A stretch of DNA of 7,750 nt from 62-47 sp049647485 (GTDB taxonomy: Bacteria > Pseudomonadota > Alphaproteobacteria > Rhizobiales > Xanthobacteraceae), in NCBI GenBank assembly GCA_049647485.1, contig JBARXT010000236.1, positions 1 through 7,750 on the forward strand. Direction: 5' to 3'. Below are positions 1 through 5,778 of the stretch, piece after piece (positions within the stretch are counted from its first letter, which is position 1; every line of letters starts with the position of its first letter). The notes below the pieces were generated by a model. It worked only from the letters and a program-made list of their open reading frames with translations, had not been told where the DNA came from and ran no database searches. A program made the translations under genes and the position numbers.

Positions 1-100
1 GGACACGGCGTGACGTCGTCGTCGCCATAACAAAAACCCTGCTTCCGGGCGCCCGGAAGCAGGGTTTTTGTTATGGCGACGACGACGTCACGCCGTGTCC
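1..100. repeat. Perfect 100-base palindrome with no spacer
   Basis: Bases 1-50 are the exact reverse complement of bases 51-100, with no mismatch and no spacer. The centre (32-69) is an ordinary terminator hairpin, but the symmetry continues about 30 bases beyond it on each side. The right arm contains the last codons of the P450 gene (stop at 88-90). The left arm therefore reads Asp-Thr-Ala-stop on the plus strand at 2-13, a mirror copy of the same gene end. Palindromes of this size are normally unstable in bacteria. The likeliest explanation is an assembly fold-back at a contig end, where the path turned round at the terminator. A real inverted duplication of the P450 region is the alternative. 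The symmetry itself is certain; its origin is inferred. Confidence 0.97.
32..69 (-). terminator. Rho-independent terminator after the P450 gene
   Basis: A 12-bp GC-rich stem (37-48 paired with 53-64) encloses the four-base loop GCGC. It has five A at 32-36 and five T at 65-69, so it can end transcription in both directions. On the minus strand it begins about 24 bases past the P450 stop codon and is followed by a U-tract. It lies at the exact centre of the 100-base palindrome, and a terminator hairpin is a plausible point for an assembler to fold back. Confidence 0.85.
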
Positions 101-1260
101 CACACGACAGGCAAGTTGAGCAGGCCACGGAATGCCCAGCCGCCGATGCGCACCGGCTCGGCCTCGTCGAGCCGCAAGTTCTTCAGCCTGGCGAAGATGC
201 TCGGCAACGCGACGTCGGCGACCATGGCGCGTGAGGCCCAAGCGCCCGCGCAGTAATGCGGCCCGGCGCCGAAGGCGATGCTCTTGGCCGTGTCGCGAGT
301 GATGTCGAAGGTTTCCGGATCGGGGAAACAGGCTTCGTCGCGATTGGCCGAACCGAACATGAAGAACACGCGGTCTTCCGGTTCGAAATCGACGCCGCCG
401 TAGGTCCACGGCTTGGCGACGCGGCGCGGCGACATGCCGATCGGCGCGATCCAGCGCGCATATTCCTCGAACACCTCGATCCATTTTGCTTGGCCATCGC
501 GCACCAGTGCGAGTTGATCGGGATGCGTCAGCAGCGCCCAGATGGTGCCGGAGATGGCGTCGCGCGGTTCGTTCTGCCCGCCGGAAATCGCCAGTTTGAT
601 GTTGGCGCGGATGCTGTCCATCGCCATGCCCGCAGCCAGCAGCACGCTGAGGATGCTCTGGTTCGGATGCTTCGTCACCACCGGGATCATGTCGTCGATG
701 GCGGCGTCGATGCCGGCGGTGGCGGCGTTGCAGCGCGCTTCCACCGCCTTGTCGCCGGTATAGTTGGCGATGCCGTCGATCATCGCCTGCGACCACGCAT
801 CCATGTCCTGATAGCGCATATTGGTCAGGCCGGTGATGTGCTTGAGGCATTCCGCCGACAGCGGCAGCGCGAACGCCCTGCACAGATCGGCGCGGCCTTG
901 CGGCGTGAGGTCGTCGAGAATGCGATACGCATGCGCCTGGAATTGCGAGCGCCAGGTATCGCGCACGGTGCGCGGCGACACCGCGGGAAACATCGCGGCA
1001 CGTTCCGACATATGCGCGTCGCCGTCCTTGCGCATCATGTTGTGGCCCATCAGCACATTCATCAGGCCTGCGGGCTGGTGCGAGGAAAATACCTCGATCT
1101 GTTTCTCGGAGACGAAGATGTCGTCGCGCCGCGTGAAGATGGTCGAGCCCAGTTGCGGAATGAAGGCGATCGGCGCCTCGGCGCGCATCCGCTTCAGCGC
1201 GGGGTAGGGATCGTTCCAGAATTCGCGGACATCGATATCGAAATGCGGTGCGTTGGACAT
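88..1260 (-). CDS. Cytochrome P450
   Basis: A soluble bacterial P450 of 390 residues, a usual length for the class. These haem-thiolate monooxygenases use electrons from a ferredoxin system to oxidise an organic substrate. The haem loop is FGAGPHYCAG (330-339) with Cys337 as the expected iron ligand. The K-helix ExxR is Glu266-Arg269, and the C-helix His83...Arg87 pair that contacts haem propionates is present. The I-helix region reads SGGQNEPRD (226-234), so the usual acid-Thr oxygen-activation pair is missing. There is no signal peptide or membrane anchor. The start is ATG at 1260, preceded by GGAAG at a suitable distance; a longer frame upstream has no support. The 80-base gap to the upstream transporter pair carries a direct repeat, so the gene may have its own promoter. 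No ferredoxin or reductase gene is visible. Family number and substrate cannot be assigned. Confidence 0.95.
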   Translation of the reverse strand: MSNAPHFDIDVREFWNDPYPALKRMRAEAPIAFIPQLGSTIFTRRDDIFVSEKQIEVFSSHQPAGLMNVLMGHNMMRKDGDAHMSERAAMFPAVSPRTVRDTWRSQFQAHAYRILDDLTPQGRADLCRAFALPLSAECLKHITGLTNMRYQDMDAWSQAMIDGIANYTGDKAVEARCNAATAGIDAAIDDMIPVVTKHPNQSILSVLLAAGMAMDSIRANIKLAISGGQNEPRDAISGTIWALLTHPDQLALVRDGQAKWIEVFEEYARWIAPIGMSPRRVAKPWTYGGVDFEPEDRVFFMFGSANRDEACFPDPETFDITRDTAKSIAFGAGPHYCAGAWASRAMVADVALPSIFARLKNLRLDEAEPVRIGGWAFRGLLNLPVVWDTA

Positions 1261-1280
1261 GGGGCTTCCAGCAAAGGCAG

Positions 1281-1327
1281 ACTGTCGAATGCCAGCGTGG
1301 CCAACCGCCGCTGAACTGTCAAATGCC
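1281..1327 (-). promoter_or_regulatory. Direct repeat and possible -35 box upstream of the P450
   Basis: Two 13-base copies differing at one position, ACTGTCGAATGCC (1281-1293) and ACTGTCAAATGCC (1315-1327), lie 34 bases apart in the leader of the P450 gene. On the minus strand the upstream copy contains TTGACA (1317-1322), the housekeeping -35 consensus, but no convincing -10 box follows at 16-18 bases. The pair could be a tandem regulator site or chance. Confidence 0.3.
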
Positions 1328-1340
1328 GCAAGTGCGACGA

Positions 1341-1796
1341 TCAGCCGTCCGCCGACACAGTGGCGGTGGTCACCGGTGTCGATGCGCGTCGTTGCCAGAG
1401 GTCGAAGCCGACCATCCCGGCCGCCATGGCAACCACGAACACGATCACCGGCAGGCTGAAGCTGGCGAGGTTGACGATGGCGGGGCCGGGACAAAGCCCG
1501 ACCAGCCCCCAGCCGATGCCGAACAGCGTTGCGCCGGTGATTAACGGCGCGTCGATATCATTGCGCGTTGGCCATTGCAGTTTGCCTGCGAGGATCGGTG
1601 CGTCGCGTCGTCGCGCCAGGGCGAAGCCGAGGCTGGTGACGATCACCGCGCCGGCCATGACGAAGGCCAGTGTCGCATCCCATGCGCCGAAGATGTCGAG
1701 GAAGCCGAGCACTTTGTCCGGCTGCGTCATGCCCGAGATCAACAGGCCTGCGCCGAACAAAAGCCCGCATCCAAAGGTGGCGAGAAGCTGCGGCAT
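1341..1796 (-). CDS. YeeE/YedE-family transporter half, DUF6691 type
   Basis: A 151-residue hydrophobic protein with about four membrane spans (roughly 5-22, 43-62, 85-105, 113-133). Family signatures are SGMTQPDKVLGFLD (21-34) and GLCPGPA (100-106), the latter holding Cys102; Cys10 lies in the first span. YeeE/YedE proteins move thiosulfate or related sulfur compounds through the inner membrane using conserved cysteines. Full-length members have two related halves, and here the halves are separate genes, with this one second in transcription. The start is the ATG at 1796, with GGGAG eight bases upstream; an in-frame TTG at 1814 is less likely. The upstream half ends four bases before it, so the two are surely co-transcribed. 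The family is clear, the exact substrate unknown. No rhodanese, persulfide dioxygenase or BigR-type regulator is in view. Confidence 0.9.
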   Translation of the reverse strand: MPQLLATFGCGLLFGAGLLISGMTQPDKVLGFLDIFGAWDATLAFVMAGAVIVTSLGFALARRRDAPILAGKLQWPTRNDIDAPLITGATLFGIGWGLVGLCPGPAIVNLASFSLPVIVFVVAMAAGMVGFDLWQRRASTPVTTATVSADG

Positions 1797-1800
1797 GATC

Positions 1801-2226
1801 TCAACTCCCGCCAAGATGGCGCGTTGCCGCCACGACGGCGATGGCGACGATCATGAATGTGAAGGTGGCGGTGATCGAGCGCGTCGATAGCCGCGCAGTG
1901 CCGCAGACGCCGTGGCCGGAGGTGCAGCCACTGGCCATGCGGGTGCCGACCCCGACCAGCAGACCTGCGATCGCGATCACGACATAGCTCGCCGGCATTG
2001 CCGGCATCGGCAAGGTTGCGCCGCCGAGCGTTGCCAGTAACGGCGTGGCGATCAGGCCAACGATGAAGGCGAGCCGCCAGCCGCGATCGATCGCGCGAGC
2101 CGTGAACAACCCACCGAAGATGCCGCTGATGCCGGCGATACGGCCGGTCAGCAGCATCAGGAGTGCGCTGGCTAATCCGATCAGCGCGCCGCCGAGGAAG
2201 CCGGAGAGGGACGTCAAATGATGCAT
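1801..2226 (-). CDS. YeeE/YedE-family sulfur transporter half
   Basis: A 141-residue membrane protein and first gene of the two-gene transporter unit. Predicted spans are near 8-27, 52-67, 81-97 and 118-136. The hallmark is SGCTSGHGVCGTARLS (99-114), with Cys101 and Cys108, the typical YeeE/YedE cysteine loop; GRIAGISGIFGG (28-39) is also characteristic. With the adjacent DUF6691-type protein it probably forms one two-subunit channel for thiosulfate or another reduced sulfur species (family knowledge plus inference). The chosen start is ATG 2226, which lets the protein begin just before the first span. An in-frame GTG at 2247 is possible but has no better ribosome site, and the Shine-Dalgarno match is weak for both. 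A 14-base palindrome at 2305-2318 lies upstream and could be an operator. Confidence 0.9.
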   Translation of the reverse strand: MHHLTSLSGFLGGALIGLASALLMLLTGRIAGISGIFGGLFTARAIDRGWRLAFIVGLIATPLLATLGGATLPMPAMPASYVVIAIAGLLVGVGTRMASGCTSGHGVCGTARLSTRSITATFTFMIVAIAVVAATRHLGGS

Positions 2227-2304
2227 GGCGTTGGTCTCGCGAGCCACGATCGATGTCGTGCGTCGCCGACCTTATCCGAAACGACGCCGCGATTGAATGC
2301 GTGT

Positions 2305-2318
2305 CGAACAGCTGTTCG
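2305..2318. promoter_or_regulatory. 14-base perfect palindrome, possible operator
   Basis: CGAACAGCTGTTCG is a perfect palindrome in the 99-base gap between the lytic transglycosylase stop and the start of the YeeE-like pair, 78 bases before that start. Perfect short palindromes in such a position often bind dimeric repressors, and split YeeE pairs are sometimes under ArsR-type sulfide-sensing regulators. It could equally be a short hairpin; no T-run follows, so it is a poor terminator. It resembles the Gram-positive LexA half-sites, but alphaproteobacterial LexA uses a different direct repeat. Confidence 0.35.
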
Positions 2319-2325
2319 TCGGGCG

Positions 2326-2808
2326 CTACTCGGGAGGAAGGATCGAGAGCGGCGTGCCAGCGCGCATCGCGCGGGCTTGCGCATCGTGACGGCCGCCATG
2401 GTGTCGCCGCTGGCGCTTGGCGGCATAGTAATAGCCGGCGGCGTAGTAGCGGACCGCGCGGTCGGCGTTGCCGTTGGCGGCGCGGTAGGCGCCGGCGAGA
2501 TAGCGCACGGCGTAAGTCAGGTTGGTGTTGGGATCGTGCAATCCGGCGGCGGTGCCGGTGTATCCGAGGCCGCGCGCGGTCGCGAGCTTGATCTGCATCA
2601 GGCCGATGGTGCCGCCGCGCCCGACCAGATGCGGCTGATAGCGGCTCTCGCGCACGATCACGCGATGCACCAGCGCCTCCGGAATGCCATTGGCCCGCGC
2701 ATGCTCCGCCACCATCGCCTCGTAGTTGGCACGCTGCGCCCACGCGCTGCCGCCGAACGACATGGAACATCCGATGGCAAGCGCAGCGCACAGCACGGCA
2801 GGTTTCAT
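2326..2808 (-). CDS. Secreted lytic transglycosylase, SLT domain
   Basis: A 160-residue periplasmic enzyme that would cleave the MurNAc-GlcNAc bond of peptidoglycan to form 1,6-anhydro ends. Residues 1-24 form a signal peptide ending SAWA, with cleavage before Gln25. The SLT fold occupies about 28-135: VRESRYQP (52-59) with the catalytic Glu54, GTIGLMQIK (66-74) as the second motif, and the tyrosine-rich YYAAGYYYA (121-129) as the third. The tail (131-145) is basic and His-rich, perhaps for wall binding. It is much shorter than E. coli Slt70 and resembles the minimal single-domain enzymes common in rhizobia. The start is ATG 2808, which places the signal sequence at the N terminus; an ATG at 2865 would add 19 residues before it. 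The gene diverges from the PRC-barrel gene. The specific role (wall turnover or secretion-system assembly) is unknown. Confidence 0.9.
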   Translation of the reverse strand: MKPAVLCAALAIGCSMSFGGSAWAQRANYEAMVAEHARANGIPEALVHRVIVRESRYQPHLVGRGGTIGLMQIKLATARGLGYTGTAAGLHDPNTNLTYAVRYLAGAYRAANGNADRAVRYYAAGYYYAAKRQRRHHGGRHDAQARAMRAGTPLSILPPE

Positions 2809-2932
2809 GGGCGTGTCCAAATGGTGTTTCAGTTGTCGCAACGGGCGCTGGGCAGTCGAAATCATGGCGCGATCGGTTCCTTATGCGCCGCGAACTGTGG
2901 CATTGGCAGGGCAGCGCACATCGTCCGGCAGC

Positions 2933-2957
2933 GGAACTTGCGCGCGCGCGGGGCGTT
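2933..2957 (+). promoter_or_regulatory. EcfG-type general stress promoter of the first PRC-barrel gene
   Basis: GGAAC (2933-2937), a spacer of exactly 16 bases, then CGTT (2954-2957). This is the full consensus for the alphaproteobacterial general stress sigma factor EcfG/RpoE2. The -10 element ends 38 bases before the ATG at 2996, leaving room for a short leader with a strong ribosome site. An identical arrangement precedes the next PRC-barrel gene, which argues strongly against chance. The sigma factor itself is not encoded in the window. Confidence 0.85.
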
Positions 2958-2995
2958 GGTCTGGAGATTTCATCAGGCTCATCAGGGAGGCAGCC

Positions 2996-3376
2996 ATGAC
3001 CCTCGATCAGGTGATGAAGAAACCTCATAGTTTGATTGCCAGCGACCGTGTCGAGGGCACCGCCGTGCGGCGCCCGAACGGCGAAAAGATCGGTCATATC
3101 GAACGACTGATGATCGACAAGATCAGCGGCAAGGTATCCTACGCCATCCTCAGCTTCGGCGGCTTTCTCGGCCTCGGCGCCAATCTGCTGCCGCTGCCCT
3201 GGGCGCGTCTGACATACAGCCGCGAGCACGAAGCCTATCAGCTCGATATTTCCGATGACGAACTCAAGAAGGCGCCGTCATTTCTGGTCGACAAGGATTT
3301 CGACTGGGGCGATCGTTCGCAGGAAGAAGACCTGCATCGCTACTACAGCGTGCCGCCATATTGGGGCAGCTTCTGA
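2996..3376 (+). CDS. PRC-barrel domain protein, cytoplasmic
   Basis: A 126-residue soluble protein with no signal peptide. A PRC-barrel fold, the small beta-barrel also found in photosynthetic reaction centre subunit H and in RimM, covers about 13-80. It begins with the typical strands GTAVRRPNGEKIGHIERLMID (in two pieces, 21-30 and 31-41), followed by KVSYAILSFGGFLGLG (46-61) and LPLPWARL (65-72). The C-terminal 45 residues are acidic and aromatic. Such stand-alone proteins are usually of unknown function. The start is ATG 2996, with GGGAGG ending five bases upstream, a strong ribosome site. A perfect EcfG promoter upstream implies induction by general stress. It shares the GGFLG(L/M)G turn with the exported PRC-barrel protein downstream. 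The domain call is firm; no catalytic residues are expected and the role is unknown. Confidence 0.92.
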   Translation: MTLDQVMKKPHSLIASDRVEGTAVRRPNGEKIGHIERLMIDKISGKVSYAILSFGGFLGLGANLLPLPWARLTYSREHEAYQLDISDDELKKAPSFLVDKDFDWGDRSQEEDLHRYYSVPPYWGSF

Positions 3377-3609
3377 CGCGATAGCGTCGCGATCTGAGTT
3401 CAATGATCGGAATGATGCCGCGCATGGGTGCGACATGCGGCCTCGCATGCTTCGACGGAACGCAAGTATCGAATTAGTTCCCGCGGTTTCATTTCCAGGA
3501 CTGCAACCCAGGGAAGCGGATTTGACATTCGCTCCCGTCGTGCAGCGTTCGCTCGGCAAATGCCGAACCCGAAACTTCATTGGCGACATATATTTGCTGA
3601 TGGTTCCTT

Positions 3610-3661
3610 GATTTCAACATTTGCTAATAGCCCGCGGTGATGGAAGGTAAATGTTGAAATC
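3610..3661. repeat. 13-base inverted repeat with 26-base spacer
   Basis: GATTTCAACATTT (3610-3622) is mirrored exactly by AAATGTTGAAATC (3649-3661). The arms are AT-rich, unlike the surrounding GC-rich DNA. It ends 47 bases before the -35 element of the downstream EcfG promoter, so it could be an upstream regulator site or a stem-loop in a transcript reading through from the first PRC gene. There is no T-run typical of a terminator. Confidence 0.7.
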
Positions 3662-3708
3662 GGACCACCAGTCTTTCGCGCTTCGCGACATCATTGCATT
3701 CCATTATC

Positions 3709-3733
3709 GGAACATCCGTCTTGCTCGCTCGTT
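3709..3733 (+). promoter_or_regulatory. EcfG-type general stress promoter of the exported PRC-barrel gene
   Basis: GGAAC (3709-3713), a 16-base spacer and CGTT (3730-3733), again the full EcfG/RpoE2 consensus with the same spacing as the promoter at 2933. The -10 element ends 34 bases before the ATG at 3768. Each PRC-barrel gene therefore has its own stress promoter rather than sharing one. Confidence 0.87.
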
Positions 3734-3767
3734 CACTCCGCAGAGTTTCGCAGAAGGGAGAGCACAC

Positions 3768-4301
3768 ATGATTGCGAAGTCCATGATGACTGTATTGGTT
3801 GGATCGACGATGCTGGCGACCGCAGCGCTGGCGCAATCACCAACGAGCCCGAGCACCACAACGCCGCCGGCCGCGACGACAACGGCTCCGGCCTCCGACA
3901 CGATGTCGCATCAGGGTCAATGGCGCGCGTCGAAGGTTGTCGGTTTGAAGATTTATAACGACGGCAACGAGAGCCTCGGCTCGGTGAATGATCTCCTGCT
4001 CGACAAGGAAGGCAAGATCGTCGCGGCGGTGATCGGTGTCGGCGGCTTCCTCGGCATGGGTGAGCATTATGTCGCGGTGCCGTTCGAGAAGATCAAATGG
4101 GTCGATACGCCGGTGCCTGCGGCGACCGCAAGCAACGGTGCGGGATCGACAGGCATGACCGGCCGTCCGGCCACGACCACGACCACCGGTGCGGCCACGA
4201 CGCCGGCCGCGAAACCCAATCCGTGGTATCCCGACCATGGCGTGTTCAGTGCGACGAAGGACGAGCTGAAGGCGATGCCGGAGTTCAAGTATTCGACGTA
4301 A
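3768..4301 (+). CDS. Exported PRC-barrel domain protein
   Basis: A 177-residue periplasmic protein. Residues 1-22 form a signal peptide (ATAALA, then Gln23). A Thr/Pro/Ala-rich disordered segment (24-45) leads to one PRC-barrel domain (about 52-112) with KVVGLKIYNDGNESLGSVND (56-75), VAAVIGVGGFLGMGEHYVAV (85-104) and the closing PFEKIKW (105-111). A second low-complexity Ala/Thr/Gly stretch (115-150) precedes a conserved-looking tail, HGVFSATKDELKAMPEFKYS (157-176). This layout is common among envelope PRC-barrel proteins of rhizobia, whose role is unknown. The start is ATG 3768, with AGAAGGGAG seven bases upstream; the longer upstream frame overlaps the promoter and is rejected. Transcription probably starts from the EcfG promoter and ends at the hairpin at 4334. 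Export is predicted from sequence; a stress role is inferred from the promoter. Confidence 0.92.
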   Translation: MIAKSMMTVLVGSTMLATAALAQSPTSPSTTTPPAATTTAPASDTMSHQGQWRASKVVGLKIYNDGNESLGSVNDLLLDKEGKIVAAVIGVGGFLGMGEHYVAVPFEKIKWVDTPVPAATASNGAGSTGMTGRPATTTTTGAATTPAAKPNPWYPDHGVFSATKDELKAMPEFKYST

Positions 4302-4333
4302 GCGGTTCGCTGAATGTGAATCGCGCATGAAAG

Positions 4334-4362
4334 AGGGCCGGACGACAGTGTCGTCCGGCCCT
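4334..4362 (+). terminator. Hairpin terminator after the exported PRC-barrel gene
   Basis: A 13-bp near-perfect GC-rich stem (4334-4346 with 4350-4362) with the three-base loop AGT starts 32 bases after the stop codon. The following tract, TCGTCGATCCT, is poor in T, so termination may be partial or Rho-assisted, or the hairpin may mainly protect the transcript 3' end. Confidence 0.65.
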
Positions 4363-4396
4363 TCGTCGATCCTGCTCAAGGAGAAAGATAAACGAC

Positions 4397-4427
4397 GGGT
4401 TTGATCCAACGTAGTTGGATCAAACCC
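4397..4427 (-). terminator. Terminator of the solute-binding protein gene
   Basis: A perfect 14-bp stem (4397-4410 with 4414-4427) with loop GTA lies 10 bases beyond the stop codon of the convergent minus-strand gene. The flanking CGAC (4393-4396) and GTCG (4431-4434) can extend the stem across a three-base bulge. On the minus strand the hairpin is followed by a T-rich stretch (TTTATCTTTC), as expected for intrinsic termination. The stem sequence may belong to a dispersed intergenic repeat. Confidence 0.75.
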
Positions 4428-4437
4428 TACGTCGCGC

Positions 4438-5649
4438 TTACTTCTTGATGTACGGGCAGCCGCCCTCGCTCATCGGGCGGAAGGCCTGGTCGCCCGGCAC
4501 CGTGGCGAGCAGCTTGTAGAGGTCCCATTCGCCCTTGGATTCGGAAGGCTTCTTCACTTCGAACAGATACATGTCATGCACCATGCGGCCGTCCTCGCGG
4601 ATGTGACCGTTCTTGGCGAAGAAGTCGTTGATCGGCGTCGCCTTCATCTTCGCCATCACCTTGGCGGTGTCATCGGTGCCAATGGCGTCGATGGCCTTCA
4701 GGTAGTGCATCGTCGCCGAATAGAGCCCGGCCTGGATCATCGTCGGCATGTGGCCGACTTTCTCCAGGAAGCGCTTGGAGAAAGCGCGCGTCTCGTCGTT
4801 CATGTCCCAGTAGAATCCGTCGGTGAGGATCAGGCCTTGTTCCTGCTGGAGGCCGAGACTGTGCGTATCGGTAATCTCCTGCAGCAGCGCGATCAACTTC
4901 TGGCCGCCCTGAGTGATGCCGAATTCGGCCGCCTGCTTCTGCGCGTTGGTGGAGTCGCCGCCGGCGTTGGCGAGCGCGATCACCTTTGCTTTCGAGGCCT
5001 GGGCTTGCAGCAGGAACGACGAGAAGTCGGACGTGTTCAGTGGATGGCGTACGGCGCCGAGCACCTTGCCGCCGGCGGCCTTGACGATGTTGGTGGCATC
5101 GCGCTCCAGCGCGTGGCCGAACGCGTAGTCGGCGGTGAGGAAGAACCAGGTGTCCTCGCCGCGCTTGACCATCGCCTTGCCGGCGACGCTCGACAGCGCA
5201 TAGGTGTCGTAGGTGTAGTGGACGAAGATCGGCGAGCACGCCTTGCCGGTGAGATCCGAACTGCCGCCGCCGGAATTGATGAAGATCTTGTTCTTCTCGG
5301 TCAGCAGCGTGGACACCGCGAGCGCCACCGACGAGGTCGGGACGTCGAAAACTGCATCGAGCTTGTCGTTGTCGACCCAGTTGCGAACGATGTTGACGCC
5401 GACGTCGGGCTTGTTCTGGTGATCGCCGGACAGCACGACGATGGGCTTGCCCTTCACCTTGCCGCCGAAATCGGCAACGGCCATTTGCGTTGCAATCAGC
5501 GAGCCTTTGCCGGTGGCGTCCGAATACAGGCTCGACATGTCGGTCAAGACCCCGATCTTGACCACGTCGTCCGAAATCTGGGCTTGCGCTGCGCCACCGG
5601 AAAGGGCGATGGCGAGGCCGGCCATGAGGGTGGCGGCGGTTTTCTTCAT
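4438..5649 (-). CDS. Periplasmic solute-binding protein, branched-chain amino acid ABC type
   Basis: A 403-residue type I periplasmic binding protein that would capture a small solute for an ABC importer of the hydrophobic amino acid family. Residues 1-24 are a signal peptide (GGAAQAQ). The mature protein begins with the usual first strand VVKIGVLTDMSSLYSD (29-44). SGGGSSDLTGKACSP (126-140) and VHYTYDTYALSS (143-154) lie around the expected ligand cleft. The only two cysteines, Cys138 and Cys398, probably form the disulfide that ties the C terminus in this family. The start is ATG 5649, with AAGGAG eight bases upstream. No permease or ATPase genes adjoin it, so it is an orphan binding protein; in the Rhodopseudomonas group many relatives bind aromatic acids or fatty acids instead of amino acids. 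The ligand cannot be read from this sequence. It is convergent with the PRC-barrel gene, with terminators between them. Confidence 0.94.
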   Translation of the reverse strand: MKKTAATLMAGLAIALSGGAAQAQISDDVVKIGVLTDMSSLYSDATGKGSLIATQMAVADFGGKVKGKPIVVLSGDHQNKPDVGVNIVRNWVDNDKLDAVFDVPTSSVALAVSTLLTEKNKIFINSGGGSSDLTGKACSPIFVHYTYDTYALSSVAGKAMVKRGEDTWFFLTADYAFGHALERDATNIVKAAGGKVLGAVRHPLNTSDFSSFLLQAQASKAKVIALANAGGDSTNAQKQAAEFGITQGGQKLIALLQEITDTHSLGLQQEQGLILTDGFYWDMNDETRAFSKRFLEKVGHMPTMIQAGLYSATMHYLKAIDAIGTDDTAKVMAKMKATPINDFFAKNGHIREDGRMVHDMYLFEVKKPSESKGEWDLYKLLATVPGDQAFRPMSEGGCPYIKK

Positions 5650-5778
5650 CAGGACTATCTCCTTGGATTGTTCTTATTGCGGGTGGTCGAGACGTTTCAC
5701 GCCACCCGGTGCGGTTGTGCCAAGAACGCACCCCCGCTGCAAGACAGATTGTCGCACCCTGTCGGAAAGAAACGCGCG

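Larger units (their letters stand above)
3377..3767 (+). other. 391-base intergenic region between the PRC-barrel genes
   Basis: No convincing gene is present. The open frames on both strands lack ribosome sites and family-like composition. It holds a weak 5-bp hairpin just at the end of the first PRC gene (3375-3388), a small 6-bp stem at 3434-3449, a 13-base inverted repeat (3610-3661), the EcfG promoter (3709-3733) and the ribosome site AGAAGGGAG (3752-3760). The sequence from about 3570 to 3720 is visibly more AT-rich than the flanking genes. A small RNA cannot be excluded. Confidence 0.6.

Noticed and set aside
256..1314. A 352-codon plus-strand open frame
   Set aside because: It is antisense to the P450 gene, which has all expected motifs, and its product has no recognisable domain.
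1739..3229. A 496-codon minus-strand open frame
   Set aside because: It overlaps the transporter pair, the lytic transglycosylase and a plus-strand PRC-barrel gene in other frames; Arg-rich shadow translation.
3375..3388. GACGC-GATA-GCGTC hairpin at the end of the first PRC-barrel gene
   Set aside because: Only five base pairs, overlapping the stop codon, with no T-run; not adequate as a terminator.
3278..3589. A 103-codon minus-strand open frame in the PRC intergenic region
   Set aside because: No ribosome site precedes the ATG, it runs into the end of the PRC-barrel gene, and no domain is recognisable.
5013..5037. GGAAC-N16-TGTT on the plus strand
   Set aside because: A one-mismatch EcfG match inside and antisense to the binding-protein gene, with no downstream plus-strand gene. 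It shows that one-mismatch sites arise by chance.
5707..5726. A TGGCAC box on the minus strand upstream of the binding-protein gene, resembling a sigma-54 -24 element
   Set aside because: The matching TTGC element at -12 is absent (CACC follows after five bases).
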